NCBI GenBank assembly: GCA_025454915.1
Contig: JALONN010000003.1
Coordinates: 186,001 to 250,000, forward strand
Direction: 5' to 3'
Length of the DNA: 64,000 nt
Origin: Raineya sp.
Lineage (GTDB): Bacteria > Bacteroidota > Bacteroidia > Cytophagales > Thermonemataceae
Under the pieces are notes generated by a model. It worked only from the letters and a program-made list of their open reading frames with translations, ran no database searches and was not told the DNA's origin. Both the position numbers and the translations under genes were made by a program. This document shows positions 25,737-34,541 of this stretch, piece after piece; position 1 is the stretch's first letter, and each line of letters starts with the position of its first letter.

Positions 25737-26876
25737 ATGAGTTTATCTACTCGAGTGAGCATATATGAAATGGCGTTACATTTGATAGAGGGAGTTGGAG
25801 GAGTAACCGCCAGAAATTTGTTAGTTCATTTTGGTTCAGCAGAGAATATTTTCAAGGCAAAAAAACACCAGCTTCTCCAGTTACAAGGAATCGGGGCAAA
25901 AGTGAGCCAATCAATTACAGAAAATCAAAATCAATTATTTCAAAAAGCTGAAAAAGAGATAAAGGATGCTGAAAGAAACGGCATCCAGATTCTATTTTTT
26001 TTAGATGAAGCATATCCTAAAAGACTCAAACAAATTGATGATGCACCCATCATTTTGTATCAAAAAGGAAATACAAATCTCAATCAGGATAAAACCATTG
26101 CCATTGTCGGAACTCGGCAGTCTACACCATATGGTAAAAATTTTGTAGAACAACTTTTACTTGAACTCAAAGCCTATAAACCTATCATTATCAGTGGAAT
26201 GGCTTATGGCATAGATATTATTGCTCATAGGGAATCTTTAAAAAATGAGATGCCTACTGTAGGTGTTTTGGCTAATGGTTTAGATACCTTGTATCCTTCG
26301 TCTCATCAAAATACAGCAGAACAAATGATTCATCATGGAGGAGCTCTGATTACAGAATTTTCTTTGGGTACACGCCCCGATGCTCCTCGGTTTCCAGCAA
26401 GAAATAGAATTACGGCTGCTTTATCAGATGTGGTGATTGTTGTAGAGTCTATGAAAAAAGGTGGAGCTATCATTACAGCCCAATATGCCAACGATTATAA
26501 TCGAGAAGTTTTTGCCTTGCCAGGCAATATAGGAGTAAGCACTTCAGAGGGTTGTAATCATCTTATCAAAACTCATCAGGCTCATCTGATAACTTCCGCT
26601 GAAGATATTGCTTACATTATGAATTGGGAAAAAACTTCCAACACCTCTCACAAAAAAAACTTAGATCTCAATCATATAAATCTTTCAGATTCTGAAATTG
26701 CTGTCATCAAATTTTTATTTGAAAAAGAAGAAGCCAGTTTAGATGAAATGTGTTTGTTATTAGGCATCCCCCTTAATCAAATGGCTGTAATTTTGCTTAA
26801 TTTAGAAATGCAAGACTTTATCAATGCCTTACCAGGCAAAAGGTTTAATCTGAAAACTAAATTATTTATTCGTTGA
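25737..26876 (+). CDS. dprA: DNA processing protein DprA
   Basis: 379 residues from ATG 25737. An N-terminal helix-hairpin-helix region ([30 protein letters not shown]) precedes the Rossmann-like DprA core: [71 protein letters not shown]-terminal winged-helix region (about 310-379) is present. DprA loads RecA on incoming single-stranded DNA during natural transformation. The stop overlaps the start region of the DnaJ-like gene that follows, so they are probably cotranscribed. Confidence 0.96.
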   Translation: MSLSTRVSIYEMALHLIEGVGGVTARNLLVHFGSAENIFKAKKHQLLQLQGIGAKVSQSITENQNQLFQKAEKEIKDAERNGIQILFFLDEAYPKRLKQIDDAPIILYQKGNTNLNQDKTIAIVGTRQSTPYGKNFVEQLLLELKAYKPIIISGMAYGIDIIAHRESLKNEMPTVGVLANGLDTLYPSSHQNTAEQMIHHGGALITEFSLGTRPDAPRFPARNRITAALSDVVIVVESMKKGGAIITAQYANDYNREVFALPGNIGVSTSEGCNHLIKTHQAHLITSAEDIAYIMNWEKTSNTSHKKNLDLNHINLSDSEIAVIKFLFEKEEASLDEMCLLLGIPLNQMAVILLNLEMQDFINALPGKRFNLKTKLFIR

Positions 26877-26884
26877 AATTTGTC

Positions 26885-27766
26885 ATGAATTACTATGAAA
26901 TTTTAAACATATCTCCACAGGCTACAGAGAAAGAAATAAAATTAGCTTTCAAAAAATTAGCATGGCAATATCATCCTGACCAAAATCCAAATGATAAAAA
27001 AGCTGAGGAAAAATTTAAGTTAATTAATGAAGCTTATCATACTCTTTCAGATTCTACCAAAAGACAATTCTACGATGCTAAGATAGGATTACGCCAAAAT
27101 ATAGATGCTTTTCACTACTATAAAACATATCAGAAAAAAGAGCAAGAAGAGCGAGAAGTAAAAAGAGCTGTTTTTCAGGAGTTTATCAGAAAGTTTAGAG
27201 CCGAAAAACAAGCTAAACAGGCAGAAGTTCAACAAACTGTCAAGACAGCAAACTTCTGGATAGGTATATTTGGGGTGATTTTTGTACTTTTTGTTGTTAT
27301 TATCAACTTTTTAGATATTCGAGAACGCAATATTTTATATAAAAATGCATTGTTATATCATAAAAAGAAAGAATTAAAAAAATCAGACTCTATTATATCT
27401 ATTTTACTGACTCGGAAGCCGACAAATGAAAAATATTACCTGTTATCTGTAAAAAACCTTATAGAGCAAGGAGAATACAATTTGGCATATAAAAAGCTAC
27501 ATTATAACGCCCATGCTGATGAGCCAGAGTTTATTTTTTGGGAATTGGTTTGTCGTTATCAGACAAAACAGATTACAGCTTTTGATATATTGAAGGAGTT
27601 TTCAATTTTAGAAAAAAATGGTTTTCAAGAGGCGAGTTTATACTTTTGGAGGGCTCTTATAAAATTTGAAATCTTGGCAGATAGACAAACTATTTGCCAA
27701 GATTTGCATTTGGCTGCTACTTTGGGAGAGTGGAAAGCCGAACAGTATTTTTATGTTTGTGAATAA
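26885..27766 (+). CDS. membrane protein with N-terminal J domain
   Basis: 293 residues from ATG 26885, eight bases after the dprA stop. Residues 1-68 form a complete J domain: [25 protein letters not shown], the HPD motif (30-32), and the [14 protein letters not shown] helix. A basic linker leads to a single membrane helix (about 127-148), and the rest is a helical TPR-like region. A type C J-protein that would recruit DnaK to the membrane. Client unknown. It lacks the Gly/Phe and zinc domains of DnaJ proper. Confidence 0.9.
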   Translation: MNYYEILNISPQATEKEIKLAFKKLAWQYHPDQNPNDKKAEEKFKLINEAYHTLSDSTKRQFYDAKIGLRQNIDAFHYYKTYQKKEQEEREVKRAVFQEFIRKFRAEKQAKQAEVQQTVKTANFWIGIFGVIFVLFVVIINFLDIRERNILYKNALLYHKKKELKKSDSIISILLTRKPTNEKYYLLSVKNLIEQGEYNLAYKKLHYNAHADEPEFIFWELVCRYQTKQITAFDILKEFSILEKNGFQEASLYFWRALIKFEILADRQTICQDLHLAATLGEWKAEQYFYVCE

Positions 27767-27772
27767 ATAATT

Positions 27773-28246
27773 TTACCTGATTCTATCCGCTGATCTTACT
27801 AAATTTTCATCTTTTCTGATAAATCTGTTTGCAAGCATATTACATACCAATGCTATTACTGGCAAGAACAACCCTACTTGAAAATTACCTTTTTGAGCAG
27901 GAAGTAATATTTTTTCTGCATCTGAAATTAGCAATGCAGATGCTACTACTGAAATTGCAATCAGTAATGAATTTACTAAATTTAATAATATTTGACGGGG
28001 ACGATTTCTATAATTTAATAGAGAGATTACACTAATAATAACAGAGAAAAAAGCCAAAATAAAGATATAGATAGCACTTTTTTCTGAAATGAGGGTCTCT
28101 CCTTTCAAGTGACTCATGCCCAATGCATTAATGACCACATGCTCTCCAGATTGTGAGTCCATTTTTTTCCATATCGGCAAAAACAAGAAAAGTGTCATCA
28201 GAATGGCTATCAATCCTAAGAAAACACTTTGAATACGTTGAATCAT
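27773..28246 (-). CDS. DUF4293 membrane protein
   Basis: 157 residues with four hydrophobic helices (about 5-25, 58-78, 88-108, 123-141). The MIQRIQSVFLGLIAILM start and the NRPRQILLNLVNSLLI segment match the Bacteroidota family DUF4293. Function unknown. The gene converges on the DnaJ-like gene with six bases between the ends and no hairpin, and it follows rpsO after the terminator at 28301. The C-terminus is basic and cytoplasmic. Confidence 0.85.
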   Translation of the reverse strand: MIQRIQSVFLGLIAILMTLFLFLPIWKKMDSQSGEHVVINALGMSHLKGETLISEKSAIYIFILAFFSVIISVISLLNYRNRPRQILLNLVNSLLIAISVVASALLISDAEKILLPAQKGNFQVGLFLPVIALVCNMLANRFIRKDENLVRSADRIR

Positions 28247-28300
28247 AAAGTTTAAAATTTTGAAAAATCTAGCAAATATAAGATTTTTTTTGATAAAATG

Positions 28301-28324
28301 AAAAAACCTGCCTTAAAAGGCAGG
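28301..28324 (-). terminator. rpsO terminator
   Basis: Stem CCTGCC / GGCAGG with a 6-base loop and six T on the minus strand, 22 bases after the rpsO stop. Confidence 0.85.
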
Positions 28325-28346
28325 CTCTTCAATAGGAAAAGTAAAA

Positions 28347-28622
28347 TTACTTTCTCAAGTTTAAATCGCTCAAAACTTGGCGGTAACGCTCTAAGTTTGT
28401 TTTTTGTAAATAAGCTAATAAGCTTTTACGCTTACCAACTAATTTCAAAAGACCTAAACGAGAAGAGTGGTCTTTTTTATGGCTTTTTAAGTGCTGTGTC
28501 AAATAGTTGATTCTATCAGTGAATAAAGCTATTTGAGATTCAGGAGAACCTGTATCAGTTGCATTCTTAGAAAAGCTATATTTTGCGAATATTTCTTTTT
28601 TGTCTTGGCTTGAAAGATGCAT
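28347..28622 (-). CDS. rpsO: 30S ribosomal protein S15
   Basis: 91 residues. Standard S15: [48 protein letters not shown], with the conserved His and Asp of the 16S h22 contact. It binds 16S rRNA early in assembly of the platform. The gene is monocistronic, with a promoter at 28660-28692 and a terminator at 28301. Confidence 0.98.
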   Translation of the reverse strand: MHLSSQDKKEIFAKYSFSKNATDTGSPESQIALFTDRINYLTQHLKSHKKDHSSRLGLLKLVGKRKSLLAYLQKTNLERYRQVLSDLNLRK

Positions 28623-28659
28623 TTCTTTTATTCTTTTAGTGTTATTATATTTTCAGGTT

Positions 28660-28692
28660 GCAATATTAGCTTTTTTTTAATAAATAACCAAA
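28660..28692 (-). promoter_or_regulatory. rpsO promoter
   Basis: Minus-strand TTTG (28689-28692), 20-base spacer, TAATATTGC (28660-28668), one mismatch from the -7 consensus. Confidence 0.55.
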
Positions 28693-28712
28693 TATTTTTG
28701 TAATATTTTTTA

Positions 28713-29642
28713 TTAAGGTTTTAGTCTTTCTATATTGACCCACTCATCCCAACTACTTCCATAACCGTCATAAGATATTTTGTACTGAGAAATATTTTTA
28801 TCTATAATGGTTGCATCATAATATATTCCTTTCCACTCAACCCTAACTTTATCACCTACTTTATAATTGGTATTGTAAATACCTGAATTTGATTGCTTGT
28901 GAATAAGTTTATAGACAAAACCTTGCCCCAAATAACTTAAAACTAAGAATATACAAGCCGCAAGACTCAAAATTATCAGTCCTCGTATAATATTTTTTTT
29001 ATTTTTTGATTTTATATGATTTATTCTTTCTTGAGAAGGTATTCTTTTTTCTGTAATCCATTCATTCCAGTAATCGCTATATCCTTTATATCGAATCTTG
29101 TATTGCATACCTTCTATATCAATGATAGTTGCATCATATATTCTCTCCTGCCAAAGAACTTTTATAATATCTCCTACTTTACGATTTTTCTTTGTTGAGT
29201 TATCAGTAAAAGTCTGTATTTGTTTATTCTCATTACTTTTTTTAATTGTAGAAATTACTTCAAACGATTTTTCATAATCAGGAATTTGCTCTAAAATTTC
29301 TTCTGCTTTCTCGAAGGCTTTTTCTTTATAATTAGCATTTTTATCTTGTTTCCATGCTTCAAAATATGCCTGTAAAAGCATTTTAAGGGTTTCTATATTT
29401 TCAGGGTTAAGGGTATAGGCTTGTTCTAAAGCCACAAGAGCATCTTCATAATTTTGATGACTCAGGAACCCTTTCCCTCTCTCCTGAAGTTTTATAACTT
29501 CCTGAGCAAGTGTTTCTTGGTCTAAACCCAATTGCTGAGCTATCTCACTCAAATCCTGATAGTTGAGACGTGTTTTTTCCTGCTCATTTTTAATAGAAAG
29601 CACTTTTTTTACAAACTCATCTATATTTTTATTTTCATCCAT
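28713..29642 (-). CDS. TPR protein with two Tudor-knot-like domains and a membrane helix
   Basis: 309 residues. The N-terminal 40 residues are helical (IDEFVKKVLSIKNEQEKTRLN), then TPR-like helices (about 55-135: DALVALEQAYTLNPENIETLKMLLQAYFEAW). A first knot domain (about 152-195) reads VGDIIKVLWQERIYDATIID, ending YSDYWNEWI. A membrane helix (about 219-240) and a second knot (264-309) ending YGSSWDEWVNIERLKP follow. The W-x-x-x-Y-D-A-x-I...Y-x-I-x-Y-x-G-x...W-D/N-E-W pattern matches chromodomain/Tudor-knot proteins, which bind RNA or modified peptides in eukaryotes. Function in bacteria unknown. Its start abuts the stop of its paralogue. Confidence 0.8.
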   Translation of the reverse strand: MDENKNIDEFVKKVLSIKNEQEKTRLNYQDLSEIAQQLGLDQETLAQEVIKLQERGKGFLSHQNYEDALVALEQAYTLNPENIETLKMLLQAYFEAWKQDKNANYKEKAFEKAEEILEQIPDYEKSFEVISTIKKSNENKQIQTFTDNSTKKNRKVGDIIKVLWQERIYDATIIDIEGMQYKIRYKGYSDYWNEWITEKRIPSQERINHIKSKNKKNIIRGLIILSLAACIFLVLSYLGQGFVYKLIHKQSNSGIYNTNYKVGDKVRVEWKGIYYDATIIDKNISQYKISYDGYGSSWDEWVNIERLKP

Positions 29643-30506
29643 TTATTTAAGTTCTTTTACATCTTCCAAATTGACCCATTCATCCCAATTGCTTCCATAT
29701 CCAAGATACCTGATTTTACATTTACCTTTTTCATTCTTTTCTAGAATAATTACATCATAATCCTTGTATTTTCCTTTTGGCTTATTTTTGTATTCTGCTG
29801 GATTTTCAATATCCTCTAGATTGACCCATTCATCCCAACTATCTCCCCATCCTATATACCTGATTTTACATTTACCTTTTTCATTTTTTTCTAGAATAAT
29901 TACATCATAGCCATTATATTTTACTGTTTCATCCTTTTGATGTTTTTGTGATTTTTTGCTAGATGTGTTTGTATATTTTACTTTGGCTTTATGAACTTCT
30001 TTTACTTCCTGATTTTCTACATTTTGAGTAATTTCTTTTTTCTTATTCTCTTCCCATAAAAAGCTATCATCCTGATTTAAAAGAGATGGGGTTTTATCGA
30101 TTTTTTTTATATGAGAAATAAGAGCAAATGCAAAATTGTTATCAGAGTCTTGTACAAGCATTTCTTCAGCTTTTTCAAGAGCTTTAGTACGAAATGTTAT
30201 ATCTTTGGTTTGTTTCCAGTTTAAAAAATATGCTTTTACAAGCATCTTAAGGGTTTCTATATTTTCAGGGTGGAGTGTATAAGCCTGCTCTAAAGCTTGT
30301 AGGGCATCCTCTATATTATTAAACTTTAAAAATCCTTCTCCTCTTTGTTGATACTTTTTAATTTCTTTTTCCAAAGTTTCTAAGCTCACACCCAGTTCCT
30401 GAGCTATCGCATGAAGATCTTTATGGCTTAGTTTAGAGTTTTTATTTTGTTCATGAATTTGCAAAACTTTCTTTACAAATTCATCTATATTATGTTCTTC
30501 ATTCAT
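29643..30506 (-). CDS. TPR protein with two Tudor-knot-like domains
   Basis: 287 residues from ATG 30506 (frame open to 30551). It is a paralogue of the next gene: the same helical start NIDEFVKKVLQIHEQ and the same TPR core (DALQALEQAYTLHPENIETLKMLVKAYFLNW). Two knot domains lie at the C-terminus, both reading YDVIILEKNEKGKCKIRY and then WDEWVNLED, nearly identical. It lacks the membrane helix and is therefore cytosolic. A Lys/Ser/Gln-rich linker joins the parts. The stop and the next ATG are adjacent, so the two are cotranscribed and could interact. Confidence 0.8.
   Translation of the reverse strand: MNEEHNIDEFVKKVLQIHEQNKNSKLSHKDLHAIAQELGVSLETLEKEIKKYQQRGEGFLKFNNIEDALQALEQAYTLHPENIETLKMLVKAYFLNWKQTKDITFRTKALEKAEEMLVQDSDNNFAFALISHIKKIDKTPSLLNQDDSFLWEENKKKEITQNVENQEVKEVHKAKVKYTNTSSKKSQKHQKDETVKYNGYDVIILEKNEKGKCKIRYIGWGDSWDEWVNLEDIENPAEYKNKPKGKYKDYDVIILEKNEKGKCKIRYLGYGSNWDEWVNLEDVKELK
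29661..29913 (-). repeat. duplicated knot-domain coding segment
   Basis: Segments 29661-29763 and 29811-29913 are nearly identical DNA encoding the two knot domains of the same protein, a recent internal duplication about 150 bases apart. Confidence 0.8.
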
Positions 30507-30555
30507 AATAATGACATTATATCGAAAATATAAGCATAAACTCTCATTCAAACAA

Positions 30556-30583
30556 CAAAGCCTTACAATTTTGTAAGGCTTTG
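30556..30583 (-). terminator. terminator after the TlpA-like gene
   Basis: Stem CAAAGCCTTAC / GTAAGGCTTTG with a 6-base loop, five bases beyond the stop at 30588. The T-run after it is weak. Confidence 0.7.
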
Positions 30584-30587
30584 AGAA

Positions 30588-31844
30588 TTATTTAAGTACA
30601 GAAGCGAGTGTTTGTTCTAACTGCTCACCTCTTAGGTTTTTGGCGATAATTTTTCCATCTTTATCTAAGAGAAAATTCATCGGTATGCCATTTACCTGAT
30701 ACAATTGTGCTGCATCAGAATCCCAGCCCTTCAAGTCTGATACCTGAGTCCAGATGAGTTGGTCTTTTTTAATAGCCTTTACCCAATCATTTTTATCTTC
30801 ATCCAACGAAACCCCCAATATATCAAAACCTTTGGGTTTATACGCCTGATAGGCTTTTACAACATTTGGATTCTCTCTTCTACAAGGTCCACACCATGCA
30901 GCCCAAAAATCAATAAGTACCACCTTTCCACGCAAAGAAGCAAGGCTTACAGATTTTCCTTCTGGAGTATTGAGTGTAAAGTCGGGGGCTGTATTACCAA
31001 CATTTAAACCTACACCTCCAGTATTTTCAGACACGTTTGTAGTTTTGTTATCTTTTCGAGTTTTTTCAAGATCATCATTTTTCACACGACTCATAAATTC
31101 TACAAAGTGTTTTGCAGGTGTAGAATTAGGCATTTGTTGAGCCACTTTATCAGCAAAATCTTTCAAAAAAAGATAATCACGTTGTACATCTAATTGTTCA
31201 GCCAGTAAAATAGAACCCACAGAAGGCATATTTTCTTCAATAGTTTTATAAATAGCCTGATTAAGAGTCTTTAAAAAAGTTGTTACTTTTTGGGTGTAAA
31301 GGCTCTCCAAAGAATCTAATCTTTGTTTGTCTTTTGGATCTTGAGAGCTATCAAAGGCATCTCTTGAAGCATATATTTCTTTTTCAAGAGTTGCTACTTC
31401 TTTATTATTTTTCAATTCTGAATTATATCTGTCCAAGAAATCTAAAAACATATGATTGAGTTTCAAATCAGTTGGGTTACCTCCCTCCAATTGGTAGGGC
31501 TTTTTAGAAATATCTAGTGTAATATCTTTTATAGTCAGAGCTCCTTCTCCACCAACCACATAAATATTAAAATCTGGATGATTAGCAAATGTAACTCTAT
31601 AAATATCAGGCTCCTGATTTTTTAGTTTAAAACTAAATTTTCCATCTTTGATTTCTGCACTATCTACTTTAGTCATAGGGTCAAGAAAATGCAGATTATG
31701 TTTACCTGCCATACCTAAATATACTTTTCCTTTGATGGTTGTATCTTTTAAGACTCCCGTAATAGCAGGTTCTTCTTTGCTTTTACAACTAAATATGGAC
31801 ACCATAAAACCTAAAACAACAAGATAATTTAGATTCTTTTTCAT
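30588..31844 (-). CDS. TlpA-like thioredoxin lipoprotein with DUF4369
   Basis: 418 residues. Lipobox SIFSC, Cys20. Residues about 30-130 resemble the DUF4369 domain common on Bacteroidota thiol-disulfide proteins (GKVYLGMAGKHNLHFLDP, VDSAEIKDGKFSFKL). A helical region precedes an AhpC/TSA-thioredoxin domain (about 280-418) with the redox motif Cys318-Gly-Pro-Cys321 in FWAAWCGPCRREN and the cis-Pro loop NGIPMNFLLDKDG. It probably works as a periplasmic, membrane-anchored disulfide reductase, for example in cytochrome maturation or envelope stress. Partner not evident from neighbours. Confidence 0.93.
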   Translation of the reverse strand: MKKNLNYLVVLGFMVSIFSCKSKEEPAITGVLKDTTIKGKVYLGMAGKHNLHFLDPMTKVDSAEIKDGKFSFKLKNQEPDIYRVTFANHPDFNIYVVGGEGALTIKDITLDISKKPYQLEGGNPTDLKLNHMFLDFLDRYNSELKNNKEVATLEKEIYASRDAFDSSQDPKDKQRLDSLESLYTQKVTTFLKTLNQAIYKTIEENMPSVGSILLAEQLDVQRDYLFLKDFADKVAQQMPNSTPAKHFVEFMSRVKNDDLEKTRKDNKTTNVSENTGGVGLNVGNTAPDFTLNTPEGKSVSLASLRGKVVLIDFWAAWCGPCRRENPNVVKAYQAYKPKGFDILGVSLDEDKNDWVKAIKKDQLIWTQVSDLKGWDSDAAQLYQVNGIPMNFLLDKDGKIIAKNLRGEQLEQTLASVLK

Positions 31845-31886
31845 ATACTAACAAATTGATTATGAGTTTCTAATATAAATATCATT

Positions 31887-32546
31887 TTAACTTTTCCAAC
31901 CATTTTTACCCAATAGAGGCACAAAACTAAAATTATCAAATTCTTCTTGGGTAAAATGTTTTTCTTCTTTTCGGGTTATACGCATCATTTTTTGTGTGTC
32001 ATTGTCGCCTACAGGTATTATAAGTTTTCCTCCTATTTTGAGTTGAAACAGAAATGCCTCAGGTACAGCAGGAGCTCCTGCTGTTACCAGAATACCATCA
32101 TAAGGGGCAAACTGTTTGAGCCCTTGTGAGCCATCTCCCAAAAAACATTGTATTTTTTTATCATAACGCAAAATATCAATCATGCGTTTGGCTTTGCGGT
32201 GTAATATTTCGTTGTACTCAATTGTATACACTTTAGCACCCATTTCGGCAAGTACACAAGCCTGATAGGCTGATCCTGTACCTATCTCTAAAACAGACTG
32301 ATATGGTTTTATTTCTAAAAGTTCTGTCTGAAAAGCAACTGTATAGGGTTGTGAAATAGTTTGTCCCTCATCAATCGGAAAAGCCTTATCCTGATAAGCA
32401 TGTTGTAAAAATACTGAATCCAAGAACCAATGACGAGGCACTGCATGAATAGCCTTCAATACATTTTCATCTTGAATCCCTTTTTTACGTATTTCTTCTA
32501 TGAGTTTTTTTCGTAAACCTTTATGTTGGAAATTATCTTCTAACAC
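31887..32546 (-). CDS. pcm: protein-L-isoaspartate O-methyltransferase
   Basis: 219 residues. Landmarks: VPRHWFLDS, DEGQTISQPYTVAFQTELL (isoaspartyl-peptide pocket), the SAM-binding loop VLEIGTGSAYQACVLAEMG, and GDGSQGLKQFAPYDGILVTAGAP. It methylates isoaspartate in damaged proteins to start repair. Length is normal. It is divergent from the riboflavin synthase gene with 77 bases between the starts. Confidence 0.95.
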   Translation of the reverse strand: MLEDNFQHKGLRKKLIEEIRKKGIQDENVLKAIHAVPRHWFLDSVFLQHAYQDKAFPIDEGQTISQPYTVAFQTELLEIKPYQSVLEIGTGSAYQACVLAEMGAKVYTIEYNEILHRKAKRMIDILRYDKKIQCFLGDGSQGLKQFAPYDGILVTAGAPAVPEAFLFQLKIGGKLIIPVGDNDTQKMMRITRKEEKHFTQEEFDNFSFVPLLGKNGWKS

Positions 32547-32623
32547 AACAATCTCTATTTTTTGTTTATTTTTGCAAAATAATAAAAAATTATATTCAAA
32601 ACCTTTAACCTTCCGAAATCTTT

Positions 32624-33223
32624 ATGTTTACAGGTATTGTAGAACAACTGGGAACTATCAAAAATATCGAAAATCAAGCATCTAACATTGTTTTTACCAT
32701 AGAAAGCTCTTTAGCTCCTGAGTTAAAAATTGACCAGAGCTTATCGCATAATGGGGTATGTCTTACGGTAACGTATTCTGATAAAAAAACGATTCATCAG
32801 GTTACAGCTATTCAGGAAACTCTAAGAAAAACCAATTTATCTGACTGGAAAATTGGAGATAAAATTAATTTGGAAAGAGCCATGCAAATGAATGCCCGTT
32901 TGGATGGACACATTGTACAGGGACATGTAGATGAAATAGGATCTTGTGTGAGCATCAAAGATGAAAATGGAAGTTGGCTTTTTACATTTGAATACAATTC
33001 TGAATCTAAAAACATTACTATCGAAAAAGGCTCTGTTGCCGTCAATGGTACAAGTCTTACAGTTGTAAATTCACAAAAAAATAGTTTTTCAGTAGCCATT
33101 ATTCCTTATACTTATGAGCATACTAATTTTCATCAGTTGCAGGTAGGTTCAAGGGTTAATCTGGAGTTTGATATGATTGGAAAATATCTTCAAAAACTTT
33201 CTGAAGTGTATAGAAATATTTAA
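32624..33223 (+). CDS. ribE: riboflavin synthase alpha subunit
   Basis: 199 residues with two lumazine-binding halves: MFTGIVEQLGTIKNIE at the start of the first, HNGVCLTVTYS for the first binding loop, GHIVQGHVDEIG at the start of the second and NGTSLTVVNS for the second loop. It dismutates two 6,7-dimethyl-8-ribityllumazine molecules into riboflavin. No FMN riboswitch is visible upstream. Its stop codon overlaps the end of the convergent cobC-like gene by four bases, with no terminator between them. Confidence 0.96.
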   Translation: MFTGIVEQLGTIKNIENQASNIVFTIESSLAPELKIDQSLSHNGVCLTVTYSDKKTIHQVTAIQETLRKTNLSDWKIGDKINLERAMQMNARLDGHIVQGHVDEIGSCVSIKDENGSWLFTFEYNSESKNITIEKGSVAVNGTSLTVVNSQKNSFSVAIIPYTYEHTNFHQLQVGSRVNLEFDMIGKYLQKLSEVYRNI

Positions 33224-33780
33224 CGCCATTTCTGAATACTATCTCTGTTTTTATCTTTCCCTAATTTTAGTTTAAATACCTCTCCAAAATGAACAGGCAT
33301 TTTGAAGATATTTTGGAGGGGTATTTCGAGTACATACGCCCATATACAACGTATTATGCCTCCATGTGTTACCAACATGATATTTGTATGTGGTTTTGTA
33401 CGCAACTCATCCAAAAAAATGCTTGTTCTCTCGTATAATCTAGATAAATTTTCTCCATTAGGGGTTGAAATATTCACAAAATCGTTCATCCAAGTATTTA
33501 GTTGTTCTGAATCTATTTCGTCCCAGCTTTTGAGCTCCCAATCGCCAAAATGCATTTCCATCAAATTTTCATCAAAAATCAAGCGTTCATGTAAATATTC
33601 TGCTAATTTTTTACATCTCGAAAGTGGACTTGAGTATACCAATTCTATATTTTCGGGTAGTTTAGACTTTAATACACCTGCTTCTTCCAAAAAGGTATCT
33701 GCCAAACCTACATCTGTTTGCCCATAACAGATATTTTTAGCAACATTTACTTGTGTATGCCTTACGATATAAATTTCCAT
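33220..33780 (-). CDS. cobC: histidine phosphatase, probable alpha-ribazole-5'-phosphate phosphatase
   Basis: 186 residues. Histidine phosphatase motifs: IVRHTQVNVAKN with the phosphorylated His8, and VTHGGIIRCI with the second His. The YGQTDVGL segment after the first motif is typical of CobC. It follows cobS with a 19-base overlap, so it belongs to the cobT-cobS-cobC unit. It would remove the phosphate from alpha-ribazole phosphate (or adenosylcobalamin phosphate) in lower-ligand assembly. A broad-specificity phosphatase role is the alternative. Confidence 0.85.
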   Translation of the reverse strand: MEIYIVRHTQVNVAKNICYGQTDVGLADTFLEEAGVLKSKLPENIELVYSSPLSRCKKLAEYLHERLIFDENLMEMHFGDWELKSWDEIDSEQLNTWMNDFVNISTPNGENLSRLYERTSIFLDELRTKPHTNIMLVTHGGIIRCIWAYVLEIPLQNIFKMPVHFGEVFKLKLGKDKNRDSIQKWR

Positions 33781-34541
33781 ACGCCCAATACTGTCAAATA
33801 AAACACCATTTCACTGATTTGCTGAGTAGCTCCTAAACAATCCCCTGTATAACCTCCAATATGCTTTTTAAAATAATAGCCCAAATACATTTTAGACAAG
33901 TAAGTAGTTGGTAAAACCAGCAAAATCCATACATTTTGAAAAATTGCAAGAGGTACAAGCATAAATAATGAACTATATATCATTTCTGATAACGAAAGTT
34001 TTTGCGAAGCCAGTGGTTTTGATTTGCTTTGGTCTATATCTTGTACATATTCGTGGGTTTGCACCATCGTAGAAGCCATAAATCGGCTGGTGATATGGGC
34101 ATTGAAAAGTGTAAACATCATCAGCCATTTGTCATTTTTATCTAATTCGTACAATACAGCGAATTTTAAGCCTAAAAGTAAGATAATCCCTATACCACCA
34201 TAAGCCCCTATTCTGCTGTCTTTCATGATAGTCAGAATTTTTTCTTTTCCCCAACCACCTCCAAAACCATCACAGACATCTGTAAAGCCATCTTCATGGA
34301 AAGCTCCTGTAGTGAGTACACTTGCAATCATGGATAAAATGATACTGATAGTTGGAGAAAACATATAAGATGCTCCAAAGTACACTAAAACAGCTATTGC
34401 TCCTACTATCCAGCCTATCAGAGGGAAATATTTTCGGGATTTTTGCATATTTTTGTCTGAATACTCCAGCCATTTGGGGCATGGTATTCTTGTAAAAAAC
34501 ATGAGTGCTGTCAAAAAATAGGTTATTTCTCTACGAATCAT
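33762..34541 (-). CDS. cobS: adenosylcobinamide-GDP ribazoletransferase
   Basis: 259 residues, polytopic. CobS signatures: FFTRIPCP near the start, YFPLIGWIVGA, GAFHEDGFTDVCDGFGGGWGKEK (the acidic active-site loop, about 81-103), then MKDSRIGAYGGIGI. It joins alpha-ribazole to adenosylcobinamide-GDP in the membrane, the final step of cobalamin assembly. Overlaps cobT by four bases and cobC by nineteen: translationally coupled. Confidence 0.96.
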   Translation of the reverse strand: MIRREITYFLTALMFFTRIPCPKWLEYSDKNMQKSRKYFPLIGWIVGAIAVLVYFGASYMFSPTISIILSMIASVLTTGAFHEDGFTDVCDGFGGGWGKEKILTIMKDSRIGAYGGIGIILLLGLKFAVLYELDKNDKWLMMFTLFNAHITSRFMASTMVQTHEYVQDIDQSKSKPLASQKLSLSEMIYSSLFMLVPLAIFQNVWILLVLPTTYLSKMYLGYYFKKHIGGYTGDCLGATQQISEMVFYLTVLGVWKFIS

